Below the pieces are notes generated by a model, which was not told where the DNA came from, did no database searches, and was given only the letters and a program-made list of their open reading frames with translations. A stretch of 64,000 bases of DNA from Trichomonas vaginalis G3 (taxonomy: Eukaryota > Parabasalia > Trichomonadida > Trichomonadidae): the NCBI RefSeq assembly GCF_026262505.1, contig NC_067205.1, forward strand, positions 3,100,001 to 3,164,000, read 5' to 3'. A program made the translations under genes and the position numbers. Shown piece by piece: positions 1-9,525 of this stretch (positions within the stretch are counted from its first letter, which is position 1; every line of letters begins with the position of its first letter).

Positions 1-125
1 ATAAAATCAAAAACAAATTTTTAATCGTCTTATTGCGTTGTTGATATAAAATGATTTTTAATAAAGTAAAATAATGCAAATTCTAATACTAATACAAAAC
101 ATACAAATAATAAAATAAAGCTGGA

Positions 126-3100
126 TTACTTATGCATGAACATGGTCAACAATAATTTGGAAAGGGCATCAACTGGATTTTCGTCATCACTCAATCCAAG
201 TAATCTTCTAACACCGTCAAGTTGATCATTGACTGAATCGTAATCCGTCTTCAATCCATTAATGATAGACTTGAATGTTTCTTCATCTAATGTCTTCCTG
301 CCATCGAAGAATTTCTTAAATTGCGAAGCAACAAAGGCAAAGATCTTTCTCTTTTCTGATTCAGAGTTCGCTTTCTCTTCATCAATCATTGACTGACACT
401 TCATTTCTGTTGTCAAAACAATTGCCTTAGTCTGATTTTCTCTGAGTTTCTTTTCTCTATCTAATTCGTCCTTCAGGAAGTTCAATCTATCTTCATAATC
501 CTTATTCTCTTCGGACAAAGCACTGTTTGTTTGGAAAGCAATCTTATAGCGTTGCTCTGATTCTGCTAAAGAAGATGTGAGCTTATCAATGATTGTTCTT
601 TGTTCTTCATTTTTCTTCTTCATTGATTCAAAAACTGCTTCGTATTGTTGAGTTAAATCTTGCTTCTCGCGTTCTAAGTTATCCTTGCATTCTTGAATTG
701 TAACTTCATTTTCTAATTGCAAATCTGCAATCTTCTTAGATCTGGCTTCACAATCTAATTGAAGGTTCTCTAATTCATTCCTCAATTGCTTGTTAAGCAT
801 TTCTAAGTTTTCATTATTTGCTAATGACTCATCTAATTCTGCTGCTAAATCATCAGCTTCTTTCTGTGCTGCTTCAACCTTTTGCTGCCATTCAGCTCTT
901 ACAGAATCTAAATCATCTTCATGTTCCAACTGCTTAGAATTCAACAAGTCTTCCTTTTCATTTTGGAGTTTCTTGAGTTCACCTCTAAGTTGGATAATTT
1001 CTGTTTCAGCCGCTCTTAATCTTTCAGCCAAACGGCTCTTATCGTTTGTGAGATTGGAAATGATGATTTGTTTTTGTTCGGCATCTCTCTGTGATTGCTC
1101 CTGGACTGCAACAGCTTTAGCCTCTGCTGTCTTTCTTGAACTTCTTTCATTGGCACATTTCGCTTTCTGTTCATCGATTTGTGCAGATGCGACTTTGAGA
1201 GATTTAATGAGTTTCTCTGCCTTCTTGACTGCTGATTGAAGTGTTTCGACGCCAAGAAGTCCGAATAATTTCTTTGATGCATTGTCAATCTCATCAATTA
1301 ACTCTGATTTGGTATTAAGTTCATTTATTAATGAGTTCAAATATGATATTGCATTTGTTCCGATTTGTGGATCTCTGACTAAGTTATCGGGTGTAAGTTT
1401 GTCATTGTGCAAAACTGCACCAATTCCGGTTATGAATTCACTCAAAACATTGTTCTTGGCCTTGAGACTCGAGTTGATTTTATCATTTGCATTGTGCTGA
1501 TTCTTGTATTCTGTATTGTAATATTTAGCAATCGTTTCCAACACCAGTTTCAGCTTTGTAACTGTCTTATAAGAAGGATTTGTTGACAAGTCTGAAATTT
1601 GTTTGATGAGATTCTGAGGGAATTCAGCACAGAACCATGATGTTACTGGGATTTCTTCAGCTTTGCTTGCCATGTGCTCATTCTTTTTTTGTTCCAATTC
1701 TAACTGTTCTTTCAGCATCTTGATTTGCTTCTTTAATTCACTCTTTGATTCAGCTTGATTCGAAAGTACTTTCTCTGTAAGGATCTTTTGCTTCAAGATG
1801 ACACCAATTAACTTAGAGCTCTCGCTGTTATAACGATCAATTTCAGACTTTTGAGAAGCAATTATATCTTTAAGACCATCTACGGCTTGTCTGAGTTGAT
1901 CAGCCTTTGCAGATTCTTCAGCAAAAGCATGCTTGGTTTGATTGAATGTTGCTTTAGCTGCTAGAACCTGAGCTGTTGCTGAACGTGTTTCTTCTTCAAG
2001 AGAGGAGCTATGTATCTTTAAACGCTGGATCTCACTTTGTTGATTGTTAATTTGCTCACGAAGATGAGAGTTTTCTGTTCTAAGTTGAGCAATGGATGTT
2101 TGAAGGTTCTCTTTGGCTTTATTGAATGTTGATATCTGATCAACAAGTTCCTCATTTTCGCGCTTTAGGTTGGAGAGATTATTTGTTGCTTCGATCAGCT
2201 TGTCCATAAGTTCTCTGTTCTGAGATTTAAGATTGGCAAGATTTGCATCACTGGACATTGATTTCTCGTTATTAGATGATGGAATTCTGTTCTTTGTTTT
2301 CTCAAGAAGATCTTGTGTTGAAGCAAGTTTAGCCCGAAGCTGCTGTTTTTCATTGAGATGTGATTCTTTCATGAGATCATTCAAGTGTTGTGCTTCTTCA
2401 AGTTTTTGATTCAAATCAGAGAACTTGATTTCGTATTCAATCTCAAGATTACTAATCTTTTCGCGCAGTTGAGTGGTTTCTATTTCCGCAACATGTCTCT
2501 TCTTCTTTTCGCTCTTCAATAGTGTTCTGAGTTCTTGAATCTGATTTTCTTGAGAAGTGCATAATTCCTGCAGTTGTTTCACTTCTGAATCATCACCCTG
2601 ATTGCAATTAAGTTTTATATAATCAATAAGATCCTTTGTTGTAGTAAAGTTCATATTGAAAAAATTTTCATTAGCAGATTTAAGTTGATCAAGTAAACTC
2701 ATGAGAGTTTTAATATCAGAATCCTTTTGTACAAGATCTCCCTTGAGCTTTTGCATCTCCTTATCCTTTTGTTGAATAGCTATTTCAAATTCTTCCCTTT
2801 CTCGATTAATTCTACTATTCAAATCTGTTAAATCTGAAGAGAGTAATTTTTGGCTTGGTTTTTTCTTCGATTCGAGTTCTTTTTGTAAGCTGTCATTTTT
2901 CTCGCAGAGAATTTGAATTCGTTGATTTAAATCTTTATTCTCTGATTGAAGTTGTTTGTTTTCTTTTCTAACTGACTCTATAATAACTTTGTTATCAAGT
3001 AAATTTTGATTTATCTTAGACATTTCTTCAAATTTTTCTTGCAAATACTCGTTGGATTGCTGGAGAAGAGAATTCTTCTTCTCAAGACGTTTTACCTGTA

Positions 3101-3170
3101 ATAAAAGCTCATTATCTTGGCTATCATTATCACTCATACATTCTTCGTTGTGCAAAACCTCATTCAACAT
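126..3170 (-). CDS. Long coiled-coil protein (host)
   Basis: A 1014-residue protein rich in E, K, Q, L and S. Heptad-like patterns run from about residue 25 to 500 and again from about 650 to 960, with a less helical stretch (about 510-640) between them. No catalytic motif, signal peptide or membrane segment is visible. Long coiled-coil proteins of this kind are abundant in trichomonads and usually act as structural or tethering proteins; a specific role cannot be read from sequence. The first ATG is used; a second Met at residue 12 (3137) is an alternative. Its 5' end lies about 160 bases from the left tip of Polinton A, so the element sits in or next to its promoter region. Confidence 0.85.
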   Translation of the reverse strand: MLNEVLHNEECMSDNDSQDNELLLQVKRLEKKNSLLQQSNEYLQEKFEEMSKINQNLLDNKVIIESVRKENKQLQSENKDLNQRIQILCEKNDSLQKELESKKKPSQKLLSSDLTDLNSRINREREEFEIAIQQKDKEMQKLKGDLVQKDSDIKTLMSLLDQLKSANENFFNMNFTTTKDLIDYIKLNCNQGDDSEVKQLQELCTSQENQIQELRTLLKSEKKKRHVAEIETTQLREKISNLEIEYEIKFSDLNQKLEEAQHLNDLMKESHLNEKQQLRAKLASTQDLLEKTKNRIPSSNNEKSMSSDANLANLKSQNRELMDKLIEATNNLSNLKRENEELVDQISTFNKAKENLQTSIAQLRTENSHLREQINNQQSEIQRLKIHSSSLEEETRSATAQVLAAKATFNQTKHAFAEESAKADQLRQAVDGLKDIIASQKSEIDRYNSESSKLIGVILKQKILTEKVLSNQAESKSELKKQIKMLKEQLELEQKKNEHMASKAEEIPVTSWFCAEFPQNLIKQISDLSTNPSYKTVTKLKLVLETIAKYYNTEYKNQHNANDKINSSLKAKNNVLSEFITGIGAVLHNDKLTPDNLVRDPQIGTNAISYLNSLINELNTKSELIDEIDNASKKLFGLLGVETLQSAVKKAEKLIKSLKVASAQIDEQKAKCANERSSRKTAEAKAVAVQEQSQRDAEQKQIIISNLTNDKSRLAERLRAAETEIIQLRGELKKLQNEKEDLLNSKQLEHEDDLDSVRAEWQQKVEAAQKEADDLAAELDESLANNENLEMLNKQLRNELENLQLDCEARSKKIADLQLENEVTIQECKDNLEREKQDLTQQYEAVFESMKKKNEEQRTIIDKLTSSLAESEQRYKIAFQTNSALSEENKDYEDRLNFLKDELDREKKLRENQTKAIVLTTEMKCQSMIDEEKANSESEKRKIFAFVASQFKKFFDGRKTLDEETFKSIINGLKTDYDSVNDQLDGVRRLLGLSDDENPVDALSKLLLTMFMHK

Positions 3171-3326
3171 TTTGCTGCCGTTTAAAAATTAATTTCAAGA
3201 AAAATCAATGCAATGATTTAGATGTAATTCTATAAAATATATGCTGAACAATTACATTTTTCATCAATAAACACAAAATCTAAACGAAATTTTCATAACA
3301 ATCCAGTAAGATAATATTATATAAGT

Positions 3327-3333
<7 letters not shown>

Positions 3334-3358
<25 letters not shown>

Positions 3359-3543
3359 GGTAGTGGGGCTTCCAGGCACTTCGTGCCTTCTAGCCCTGAT
3401 GTTGATGTTTAGTATAAATGAAGTTTTTATTCGGAGGACTCTTCTTCTTCCTCCATTGCTTCTGGGAAGAAGCCTTCTTCTGGGTCGAAAACATTATATA
3501 ATGTGTCGCTTTTCACAAATTATATATGTTTTCATGTTTTGTC
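3334..3543 (+). repeat. Left terminal inverted repeat of element A
   Basis: It starts with 25 A's, followed by a segment that matches the reverse complement of the right end: first around AGTGGGGCTTCCAGGCAC, and again near the inner edge (TTTTCACAAATTATATATG). It contains a short hairpin, AGGCAC-TTC-GTGCCT. The two arms are imperfect copies, and the right arm carries an extra copy of the hairpin block. The methyltransferase gene starts 50 bases inside this repeat. Confidence 0.85.
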
Positions 3544-3593
3544 ACTTTTCTGTCACTTTTCAGGTAAAAACATTTTTATTATATATATATAAA

Positions 3594-4412
3594 ATGAATT
3601 TTACAAAACCACCGTTACCCTTCTTTGGAAATAAGAGTAGATGTAAAGATATTCTATTGAGAGAACTTAAGAAACTACCGAATGGTCTAACATTTGTAGA
3701 TTTGTTCGGTGGAAGTTTCTATATATCTCATTTGTGCCATACCGTATTCCCAGACTCAAAGATTATATGCAATGACTTCGACAACTATATGAACCGTCTC
3801 AAACATATACCAGACACAAACAAAATATTGAAAGAGTTAAAAGAAAAGATACCTATAGGTAAGATGGAACGTATACCATTAGATAAGAAAAATACTGTCA
3901 GAGAGGTTTTGAAAAAAGCAGAGTATATTGACTGGGATAGTATATCTTCTAGACTATTATATAGTGGTGCTATAAGAGTTCATGACATTGAAACACTTAT
4001 GTCAAAAGTTTTATATCTTAACTATACAAACGTTTTCAAAGAGGACATAGAAAAATATATTGAGGGTATAGAGTTTGTGAGATGTCATTGGACAGAGTTG
4101 TATGAAAAATATAAAGACAAGGAAAATGTTTTCTTTATAGTGGACCCGCCGTTCTATAACACATGGGATTTTCAATACCAAGTAGACTGGACTTTGAGAG
4201 ACTCTTTAGAAACTTTAGACGTTTTACATAACCATCCATGCTTTTACTTTACATCCGATAAAAGTGGTTTGGAAACCGTTATGAGATGGTTAGAGGACAT
4301 ACATGACTATGAGTTTATATATGACAAGATAGAATATGAGAGAGGTCCTATAAACTGGAGAAAGTGTCACAATAAAGAAATTTTATTAGTAAGTAAATGT
4401 GGTTTGAAATAG
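3594..4412 (+). CDS. D12-class DNA adenine-N6 methyltransferase
   Basis: A 272-residue protein of the Dam/D12 class, which transfers a methyl group from S-adenosylmethionine to adenine N6 in DNA. Motif I is near the N-terminus (PFFGNKSR, about residues 8-15), followed by VDLFGGS (about 35-41). The catalytic DPPF motif is near residue 188 (FFIVDPPFYNTW). The frame is open further upstream into the TIR, but the ATG at 3594 follows an AT-rich leader and puts motif I at the usual place. As the outermost gene it is probably expressed from TIR sequence. Likely roles are marking element DNA or countering restriction; the target site is unknown. Confidence 0.85.
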   Translation: MNFTKPPLPFFGNKSRCKDILLRELKKLPNGLTFVDLFGGSFYISHLCHTVFPDSKIICNDFDNYMNRLKHIPDTNKILKELKEKIPIGKMERIPLDKKNTVREVLKKAEYIDWDSISSRLLYSGAIRVHDIETLMSKVLYLNYTNVFKEDIEKYIEGIEFVRCHWTELYEKYKDKENVFFIVDPPFYNTWDFQYQVDWTLRDSLETLDVLHNHPCFYFTSDKSGLETVMRWLEDIHDYEFIYDKIEYERGPINWRKCHNKEILLVSKCGLK

Positions 4413-4528
4413 GACTACTTGTTTTAGGTTTTTTCCATTGTGTCATTTATTTCTTTGACGTGGCAGAAAAGTACAGAGAATATGAAGATGAACCAATGCC
4501 TGCAAATGTTCAGTATATGTACTCGTAA
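4397..4528 (+). CDS. Small single-pass membrane protein
   Basis: A 43-residue frame overlapping the last 16 bases of the methyltransferase gene. Residues 2-20 form one hydrophobic segment (WFEIGLLVLGFFHCVIYFF), followed by a charged tail rich in E, D and Y. The start overlap suggests compact viral-type gene packing. No family is recognised. It could be a virion membrane or holin-like protein, but that is inference. Confidence 0.5.
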   Translation: MWFEIGLLVLGFFHCVIYFFDVAEKYREYEDEPMPANVQYMYS

Positions 4529-4551
4529 GAGATATTTTTATCTAATATTAA

Positions 4552-4915
4552 ATGGACGCACAGAACTTAGCGAATGCACAGCAACCTGGACAACCAAACC
4601 CAGAGAATATTCCAAATGAAGTTAGAATACAAACTGCAATGGCAAACTATGGTCAAGTGCCAACAGATGTACAAATGCAAACTGCCATGTCAAATGACGC
4701 TGCGTTAGGCTTACCACCATGTGTATGCAAATATGAGATGGAAAGAGTTTTATACAAACCCTGAAGTGGGATATAAACAACTTTATGCAGATGACGCGAA
4801 CACAGGAGTTGACCCAGAATATGTTTTCTACCAGAGGAGAAACAGAATGTATGAGCTCCAGTTAAAGAATGCTATGGAACTCAACAGGAAACGTAAGAGA
4901 CTAGGCGGACATTAG
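4552..4915 (+). CDS. Small unrecognised element protein region
   Basis: Short frames preceded by a TTTTTA-type leader ending in AAATG. The first part is rich in N, Q, P and A with an internal repeat (VRIQTAMANYG and VQMQTAMSND). The second part is basic at its end (NRKRKRLGG). No family is recognised. Its place between the membrane protein and an amphipathic protein suggests a virion or assembly role, which is a guess. Confidence 0.4.
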
Positions 4916-4933
4916 ATTTTTACATATAGTAAA

Positions 4934-5176
4934 ATGGGTTTCTTCAGTAGTATTGGAAACTTCTTTCGAAATGTTGGAAGAGGTATATGGAATGGAATAA
5001 AAACCGTAGGAAGAGGAATTTGGAACGGAGTCAAAAATATTGGTAAAAGAGTAGGTCAGTTCGTTGGTATTATACCTAAAGACCCTGAACCAGAAGAACA
5101 AGCTCCTGTTATACAACAGCCTGAACCTGCACCACAGTCTAGTTGGCAACCAAATCCAACACCTCAACCGTATTAA
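4934..5176 (+). CDS. Amphipathic small virion-type protein
   Basis: An 80-residue protein. The N-terminus MGFFSSIGNFFRNVGRG begins an amphipathic helical part with two near-repeats (GRGIWNGIK and GRGIWNGVK). The C-terminal half is P-, Q- and E-rich and disordered. Similar Gly/Phe/Trp-rich N-termini occur in three other proteins of the two elements (8335-8736, 43486-43722, 43743-43955). Small amphipathic proteins in Polintons and adenoviruses are associated with membrane disruption or capsid interior. Assignment here rests on composition only. Confidence 0.55.
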   Translation: MGFFSSIGNFFRNVGRGIWNGIKTVGRGIWNGVKNIGKRVGQFVGIIPKDPEPEEQAPVIQQPEPAPQSSWQPNPTPQPY

Positions 5177-5180
5177 AAAA

Positions 5181-6029
5181 TCATATTTTTACCGTTCGAT
5201 AGTAGTTGTATATGAAACTAAGTTCTAAGTAAAACGCATGGTATAATGGAATTATTCTCTTTCTTCCATCTGTAGTAAACCATACTTGAAAATCCGAAAT
5301 ACTTCCACTCGGTGGTTCATATAGCTTTGTAGGTTTTTCGTAAAAGTCATTTGCCAAGCATAAAAAAGAGTTTTGTGCACCAGAAAATGAAGCATGAACT
5401 ATAATAGCATCTGAGTCGAAAACATTTTCATATGTTCCATTAGGGTTTTCGACTTCATAATAGTCCGGGTGTACTGGATACCATGCAGGCTGATTTAACA
5501 TCCTCAAAAATCTATGCCATGCCAAGTTGTTATATTTTGTAGAAATATAAACGTTTTCTCCAAGGTCTTCTATTTTATTGATTTTAACAGTTGCATTTTT
5601 CCTGTCATATATAATATCGAGATGGTACTCTCCCTCGTCAATGTTATACTGGTTTGCATATTCGAGATAGATATCGTTTATTTTTTCTTGAAAAGCTTGA
5701 AGAGTTGTTTCTAAGTTTACAAGCAAATTCACTTGTAAAAGTTTTCCCTGTTCAAATTTCTCATACGTACGTTTTTCTTTGTTATAGTATCGAACTTCAA
5801 AAGCGACCGTAAATGGGAAACCATGTATGGCTTCTGAAATGAACTTCATTCTACGAAAGCCAACAGCTTTTGTGACGGATGGGTCTCTTAACCATCTAAG
5901 TGGGTAGTCAAAACGATAGCCTTCATGCTTTACGGTCTCTGTCTCAAACTTTTGACCGACATTAGTAAAAAGTTCATCTAATGGTTTAGTTGTAGCAACT
6001 CTTGAATTTTCTTTTTCTATTGAAAGCAT
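5181..6029 (-). CDS. Unrecognised 282-residue element protein
   Basis: A predominantly beta-type sequence with many aromatic residues and no obvious catalytic motif. It is divergent from the tail-fibre gene at 6048, sharing an 18-base spacer that must hold both start regions (ATTTTATCTAGAATAAAAATG). Its C-terminal pattern (aromatic strand, DGRK, then aliphatic strands) vaguely recalls the short frame at 48217-48423 of element B. A structural virion protein is plausible. No family is recognised. Confidence 0.55.
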   Translation of the reverse strand: MLSIEKENSRVATTKPLDELFTNVGQKFETETVKHEGYRFDYPLRWLRDPSVTKAVGFRRMKFISEAIHGFPFTVAFEVRYYNKEKRTYEKFEQGKLLQVNLLVNLETTLQAFQEKINDIYLEYANQYNIDEGEYHLDIIYDRKNATVKINKIEDLGENVYISTKYNNLAWHRFLRMLNQPAWYPVHPDYYEVENPNGTYENVFDSDAIIVHASFSGAQNSFLCLANDFYEKPTKLYEPPSGSISDFQVWFTTDGRKRIIPLYHAFYLELSFIYNYYRTVKI

Positions 6030-6047
6030 ATTTTATCTAGAATAAAA

Positions 6048-7361
6048 ATGTCGAAAGATATTGCTTCCATGAGAGAAATACAACACAACCGACAACTCAT
6101 TATGCAAGCTCTAAATAAGAACACAACAAACTTTTCAAACTATTCTAAGATATCTGAGTCATTGAAAGAAGGAAACTTAAAACTGACATTAAACCCTTTG
6201 ACAGACGAGTTTCTGTTTCAAGACAGTAAGAACCATACTGTTTGTATAAATCCAACAAAAAGAACTTTAAACGAGAAACCTATAGATGAACTTCTTTTGA
6301 AGGCAGATATTGACAACAAAGCTGACAAAGAGTATGTAGATGCAACAAGAGACTATATTCTCGCATGGACAGATAGAACATACCCACAAAAACATCATAC
6401 ACATAACATCTATGACGTAGATGAACTACCAGCAATGTTAGATGACAAAGCAGATAAAACATATGTTGACAATAAAATGTCAAGTGAAGTGACAAGAGCT
6501 GACAAAGAATATTCTAAAAAGACTCATACACATACCATATCTGATATTACAAACTTACAAGAAACCTTAAACAGGAAAAGTGACGTTGGACATACACACG
6601 ATTTCTTCGCAACTGTTGGTATAGAAAATATTGAAGGAACGGTTGAAGAAACTGGTGGGGATGTATTAAATTGGAAACCTCCTAACTTTCCACAAGGTTT
6701 AACATCGGAAGAAGACATAACAACGATGAGATACATTAGATGTAGAAATGTCTATGTCATGGAGGATGAAAACAAAGTTAAATTCACTGCTCAAGATTTA
6801 TATGAAAAAAAAGCTGACAAAACATATGTTAACGATGAGTTAGATAAAAAAGCTGACAAAACATATGTTAACGATGAGTTAGATAAGAAAGCTGACAAAA
6901 CAGAGCTTCAAACGTTAAAGACAGAAATACTTCAAACAGTATATCCTATAGGCTCTATTTATACGTCAATGAACTCTACCAGACCAGAAACAGTTCTGGG
7001 TTTTGGAACTTGGACTCAAATAGTCGACAGGTTTTTGTATTGTGCAAACTCTTCAAAGGAAACAGGTGGAAGTAAAACGATTTCAGGTGAAAATTTACCT
7101 GCACACAGTCACTACGTAGATTTAAGTACATCTCAAGCAGGTTGGCATAAGCATAAATTTTGGGATTGGCACGCCTTGAAAAAAGGTAAAGGATATGATG
7201 TTAAAGACGACGTTCAGTTTGCTATAAATTGTTACTGGAGTGACACTCAGGGAGATGGAAACCATACACATCGCGTTACAGGATATACACAAACAACGGG
7301 ACAAAGTAAAGACTACATGCCACCTTACATGACAGTTTACGCATGGTATAGAAATGCTTAG
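6048..7361 (+). CDS. Phage-like tail-fibre/collar protein
   Basis: A 437-residue protein. The first 70 residues are unique. Then come repeats of the ADKTYVNDEL / ADKEYV type (about residues 85-290), as in trimeric phage fibre shafts. The C-terminal about 150 residues contain YPIGSIYTSMNS, GFGTWTQIVDRFLYC, LPAHSHYV and HTHRVTGYTQTTGQS, the pattern of phage tail-collar/baseplate domains ending in MPPYMTVYAWYR. The His-rich motifs may bind metal in a trimer. The C-terminal half is strikingly similar at DNA level to the fibre gene at 49452-51818 in element B. Likely a receptor-binding spike. It ends 4 bases into the convergent integrase gene. Confidence 0.8.
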   Translation: MSKDIASMREIQHNRQLIMQALNKNTTNFSNYSKISESLKEGNLKLTLNPLTDEFLFQDSKNHTVCINPTKRTLNEKPIDELLLKADIDNKADKEYVDATRDYILAWTDRTYPQKHHTHNIYDVDELPAMLDDKADKTYVDNKMSSEVTRADKEYSKKTHTHTISDITNLQETLNRKSDVGHTHDFFATVGIENIEGTVEETGGDVLNWKPPNFPQGLTSEEDITTMRYIRCRNVYVMEDENKVKFTAQDLYEKKADKTYVNDELDKKADKTYVNDELDKKADKTELQTLKTEILQTVYPIGSIYTSMNSTRPETVLGFGTWTQIVDRFLYCANSSKETGGSKTISGENLPAHSHYVDLSTSQAGWHKHKFWDWHALKKGKGYDVKDDVQFAINCYWSDTQGDGNHTHRVTGYTQTTGQSKDYMPPYMTVYAWYRNA

Positions 7362-8317
7362 TCGTCATTTTCAACTTCTTTAGCATATTCGTCAGCAGTT
7401 GTCTTATATTTGTTAGGAACTGTCTTTGAAAGTATACCACCTTGAACTTTGACAAGTTTGAAACGAGGTCTGACAATAGTAGTTTTATCTTCTGCTTGCA
7501 GTCTGTACATTTTGCCATGTTTGCCTAAAACTTCATAATATTCTCTTGTATACTTTCTTCTATTTTTACGAACACGAATGCGAGTACCTGTCGAGTTCCC
7601 ATTGTTGTCATAGTCAATAGTATTTTCATATGGGTCGCGTTTAGGTATTTCTATTTTTACTTTGTCACCTTTCTGAAGTTTGAAGCCTGGCATTCTTTCT
7701 TGTTTGTCTCTTTTGACTAAACTGTTAAATATATAGTCTTTCTCTAAGTCAGGGTTGTTTTTCATTTCTTCAGGGGAGTGGTTTCCCAAACCTTTTTGTT
7801 TACGGTTATTGTAAATATTTAAAACTTGTCTCATCTTTGCCATGGAGAAGTGTCTATATTTGTCGTCATATGACATTTCATTTGCTTCACCACCTTGTGG
7901 TTGGTTTAAGTCTCTTAAGATTTTTATACAACTGTCAATGACACCAAGAGCAGAATGGTTTTGGTCGACAATGAAATATTGGTTTACATTTTTTGAACGC
8001 AGATAGTTTTTTACATCATCTGATTTGAAAGAACTTTCACAGTCAGATGTCAGTTTTGTTGGATGGTATTTGTCAACAAATATTGTCAAAGCTGCTAAGA
8101 TATCTAAAATATTTTTGGACTGTAATGGTATGGCTTCACAGTATCTTGTGTTTTGACCAACAAATATTAGCCAGTATGGAGGTCCATCTGTTCTAACTCT
8201 CGGAATGTTTTCCAAGATATCCATAAACCAAGCATTTGGTGTTGAACTAAAGATTTTTATCATGAGTGCTTTTTTTGTTGCCTTAGAAACATAGGGGTCC
8301 TTGTTTGGATTCGTCAT
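7358..8317 (-). CDS. Retrovirus-like DDE integrase (Polinton)
   Basis: A 319-residue protein with an RNase H-fold integrase core. The three acidic positions appear as WFMDILENI (about residue 33), LTSDCESSF (about 94) and GVIDSCIKILRDL (about 130), with a charged basic C-terminal domain (RIRVRKNRRKYTREYYEVL). The enzyme would join element ends to target DNA with a short duplication. The third acidic residue is Asp, as in element B's integrase. It is divergent from the gene at 8335 with only 17 bases between the starts. Confidence 0.8.
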   Translation of the reverse strand: MTNPNKDPYVSKATKKALMIKIFSSTPNAWFMDILENIPRVRTDGPPYWLIFVGQNTRYCEAIPLQSKNILDILAALTIFVDKYHPTKLTSDCESSFKSDDVKNYLRSKNVNQYFIVDQNHSALGVIDSCIKILRDLNQPQGGEANEMSYDDKYRHFSMAKMRQVLNIYNNRKQKGLGNHSPEEMKNNPDLEKDYIFNSLVKRDKQERMPGFKLQKGDKVKIEIPKRDPYENTIDYDNNGNSTGTRIRVRKNRRKYTREYYEVLGKHGKMYRLQAEDKTTIVRPRFKLVKVQGGILSKTVPNKYKTTADEYAKEVENDD

Positions 8318-8334
8318 TTTTTAACCCATAAGAA

Positions 8335-8736
8335 ATGGGTTTATTTGGCGCATTAGCAGGAGTTGCATCCAGATTTTTGCCCGCAGTGGGAACAATAGCC
8401 AGAGGTGTATTTGGAGTTGGAAGGAAGATTTTGAGTACATTAGGTATACTTAAAGAGAAAGCACAACCTATTATACAAACTGTACAGAAAGGTTGGGATG
8501 TAGCACGAGATGCAGCAAATCTTATTCCAAATCCTGAAACAAGAGGAAAAGTTCAAGGATGGATGGACAATGTAGGAAGACAAGCAGGAAACTATTATAA
8601 CAAAGCAAATGACTACTATAACCAAGCAGGACACTATATGGACCAAGGTGAAAGATTCTTTAACAGAGGATATAACCATGCACAACAGTGGGTAAACAAT
8701 AACCAACCGCAACCACCTCAAACTTGGGGAATGTAA
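8335..8736 (+). CDS. Amphipathic Gly/Ala-rich virion-type protein
   Basis: A 133-residue protein. The N-terminus (MGLFGALAGVASRFLPAVG) is hydrophobic and Gly-rich, followed by a helix-prone middle and a Y/N/Q-rich tail with repeats (YYNKANDYYNQAGHYMDQG). It resembles the small membrane-active or minor core proteins of Polintons in composition. It is followed by two short genes with the same 20-base leader, suggesting a late cluster. No enzymatic motif. Confidence 0.6.
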   Translation: MGLFGALAGVASRFLPAVGTIARGVFGVGRKILSTLGILKEKAQPIIQTVQKGWDVARDAANLIPNPETRGKVQGWMDNVGRQAGNYYNKANDYYNQAGHYMDQGERFFNRGYNHAQQWVNNNQPQPPQTWGM

Positions 8737-8738
8737 AG

Positions 8739-8758
8739 TTTTTTACTGAGATGAAATG
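8739..8758 (+). promoter_or_regulatory. Duplicated TTTTTTACTGAGATGAAATG leader
   Basis: The same 20 bases end in the start codon at 8758 and again at 8930, in front of two adjacent genes. Other genes of both elements carry a similar T-rich tract (TTTTTA) 8-15 bases before an A-rich start (TAAATG or AAATG). It is probably a core promoter with a very short 5' leader. Confidence 0.6.
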
Positions 8759-8908
8759 AACAATACAGCATTGAGACAAATGGGTTCAAGATGGATTTGT
8801 CGACTTCCAGCAGTTACACAACGTGTTTGTCAAGTTCTTCCTATACCTCAGGAAGTTTTAGACCGACTTAAAAAACAACAACAACCAGTTGAAAACAAAC
8901 CAAACTAA
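8756..8908 (+). CDS. Short 50-residue element protein
   Basis: A frame beginning MNNTALRQMGSRWICR and ending in a charged Q/P/N tail. The start follows the conserved leader. An upstream ATG at 8751 ends after two codons. Basic and Cys-containing; no family recognised. The identical leader shared with the next gene supports it being real despite its length. Confidence 0.5.
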   Translation: MNNTALRQMGSRWICRLPAVTQRVCQVLPIPQEVLDRLKKQQQPVENKPN

Positions 8909-8910
8909 AA

Positions 8911-8930
8911 TTTTTTACTGAGATGAAATG
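8911..8930 (+). promoter_or_regulatory. Second copy of the 20-base leader
   Basis: Identical to 8739-8758 and placed immediately before the start at 8928. The exact match over 20 bases between genes with unrelated coding sequence indicates a selected or recently copied control element. Confidence 0.6.
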
Positions 8931-9494
8931 ACCGAAGAAGTTGAAACGGTAGATTTGACACCACAAACAAAAAGTTCAGAACCATTGTCAAAACCTGTCA
9001 AAGAACTTACAGATGAAGAGAAAAATTCAATAATAGAAAGTGCCAGGTCTGGAAATACAAACCCTAACTACAAAGTCACTTTTCATAGAAATGGAACGGC
9101 TAGTATCTCAAAAAAGAAACAGACTCTCACAAATAAAATATTGAAGTCTGAAGGAGCTTTCGAGACAACAGATGGAAAAGTTTACTTCACTGACCAACAG
9201 TTCATTATAGAACATCTCATTGACTTAGAGTCGAAATATTCTAAACTTTACAACAAACACAAAAAGTTGAAAGGAAAACAAAAACAAATGGCATATGATA
9301 TTTACGAAGATGTTAACGACACAACCATACCTGCAAGTGAGGTAAAGTCAGAGGAACCGAAAAGTGACGAAAAACCAATAGAAGAAGGTGAGCCAAAAAC
9401 TGAAGATAAACCAAAACCAAAGTTTAGTCAACCTTCATTAGCTGGTATGGGTTGGCGTCAAAGACTTATGGCAGCAGGCGGTTATGTAAAGTAA
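8928..9494 (+). CDS. Acidic, K/E/P-rich 188-residue protein
   Basis: The N-terminal third is acidic and Ser/Thr-rich, the middle (about residues 85-125) is helical and Lys-rich, and a disordered E/K/P region follows. The sharply different C-terminus (SLAGMGWRQRLMAAGGYVK) may be a short binding or cleavage motif. No family is recognised. It belongs to the run of plus-strand genes from 8335 to 11677. Confidence 0.6.
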   Translation: MTEEVETVDLTPQTKSSEPLSKPVKELTDEEKNSIIESARSGNTNPNYKVTFHRNGTASISKKKQTLTNKILKSEGAFETTDGKVYFTDQQFIIEHLIDLESKYSKLYNKHKKLKGKQKQMAYDIYEDVNDTTIPASEVKSEEPKSDEKPIEEGEPKTEDKPKPKFSQPSLAGMGWRQRLMAAGGYVK

Positions 9495-9525
9495 AGAAAA
9501 AATATATTTTTTTATTTTTATAGAA

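Noticed and set aside
790-1500. Plus-strand frames at 790-1239 and 1282-1500
   Set aside because: They lie opposite the coiled-coil gene, and their Ser/Cys/Leu-rich composition is the mirror of Glu/Lys-rich heptads.
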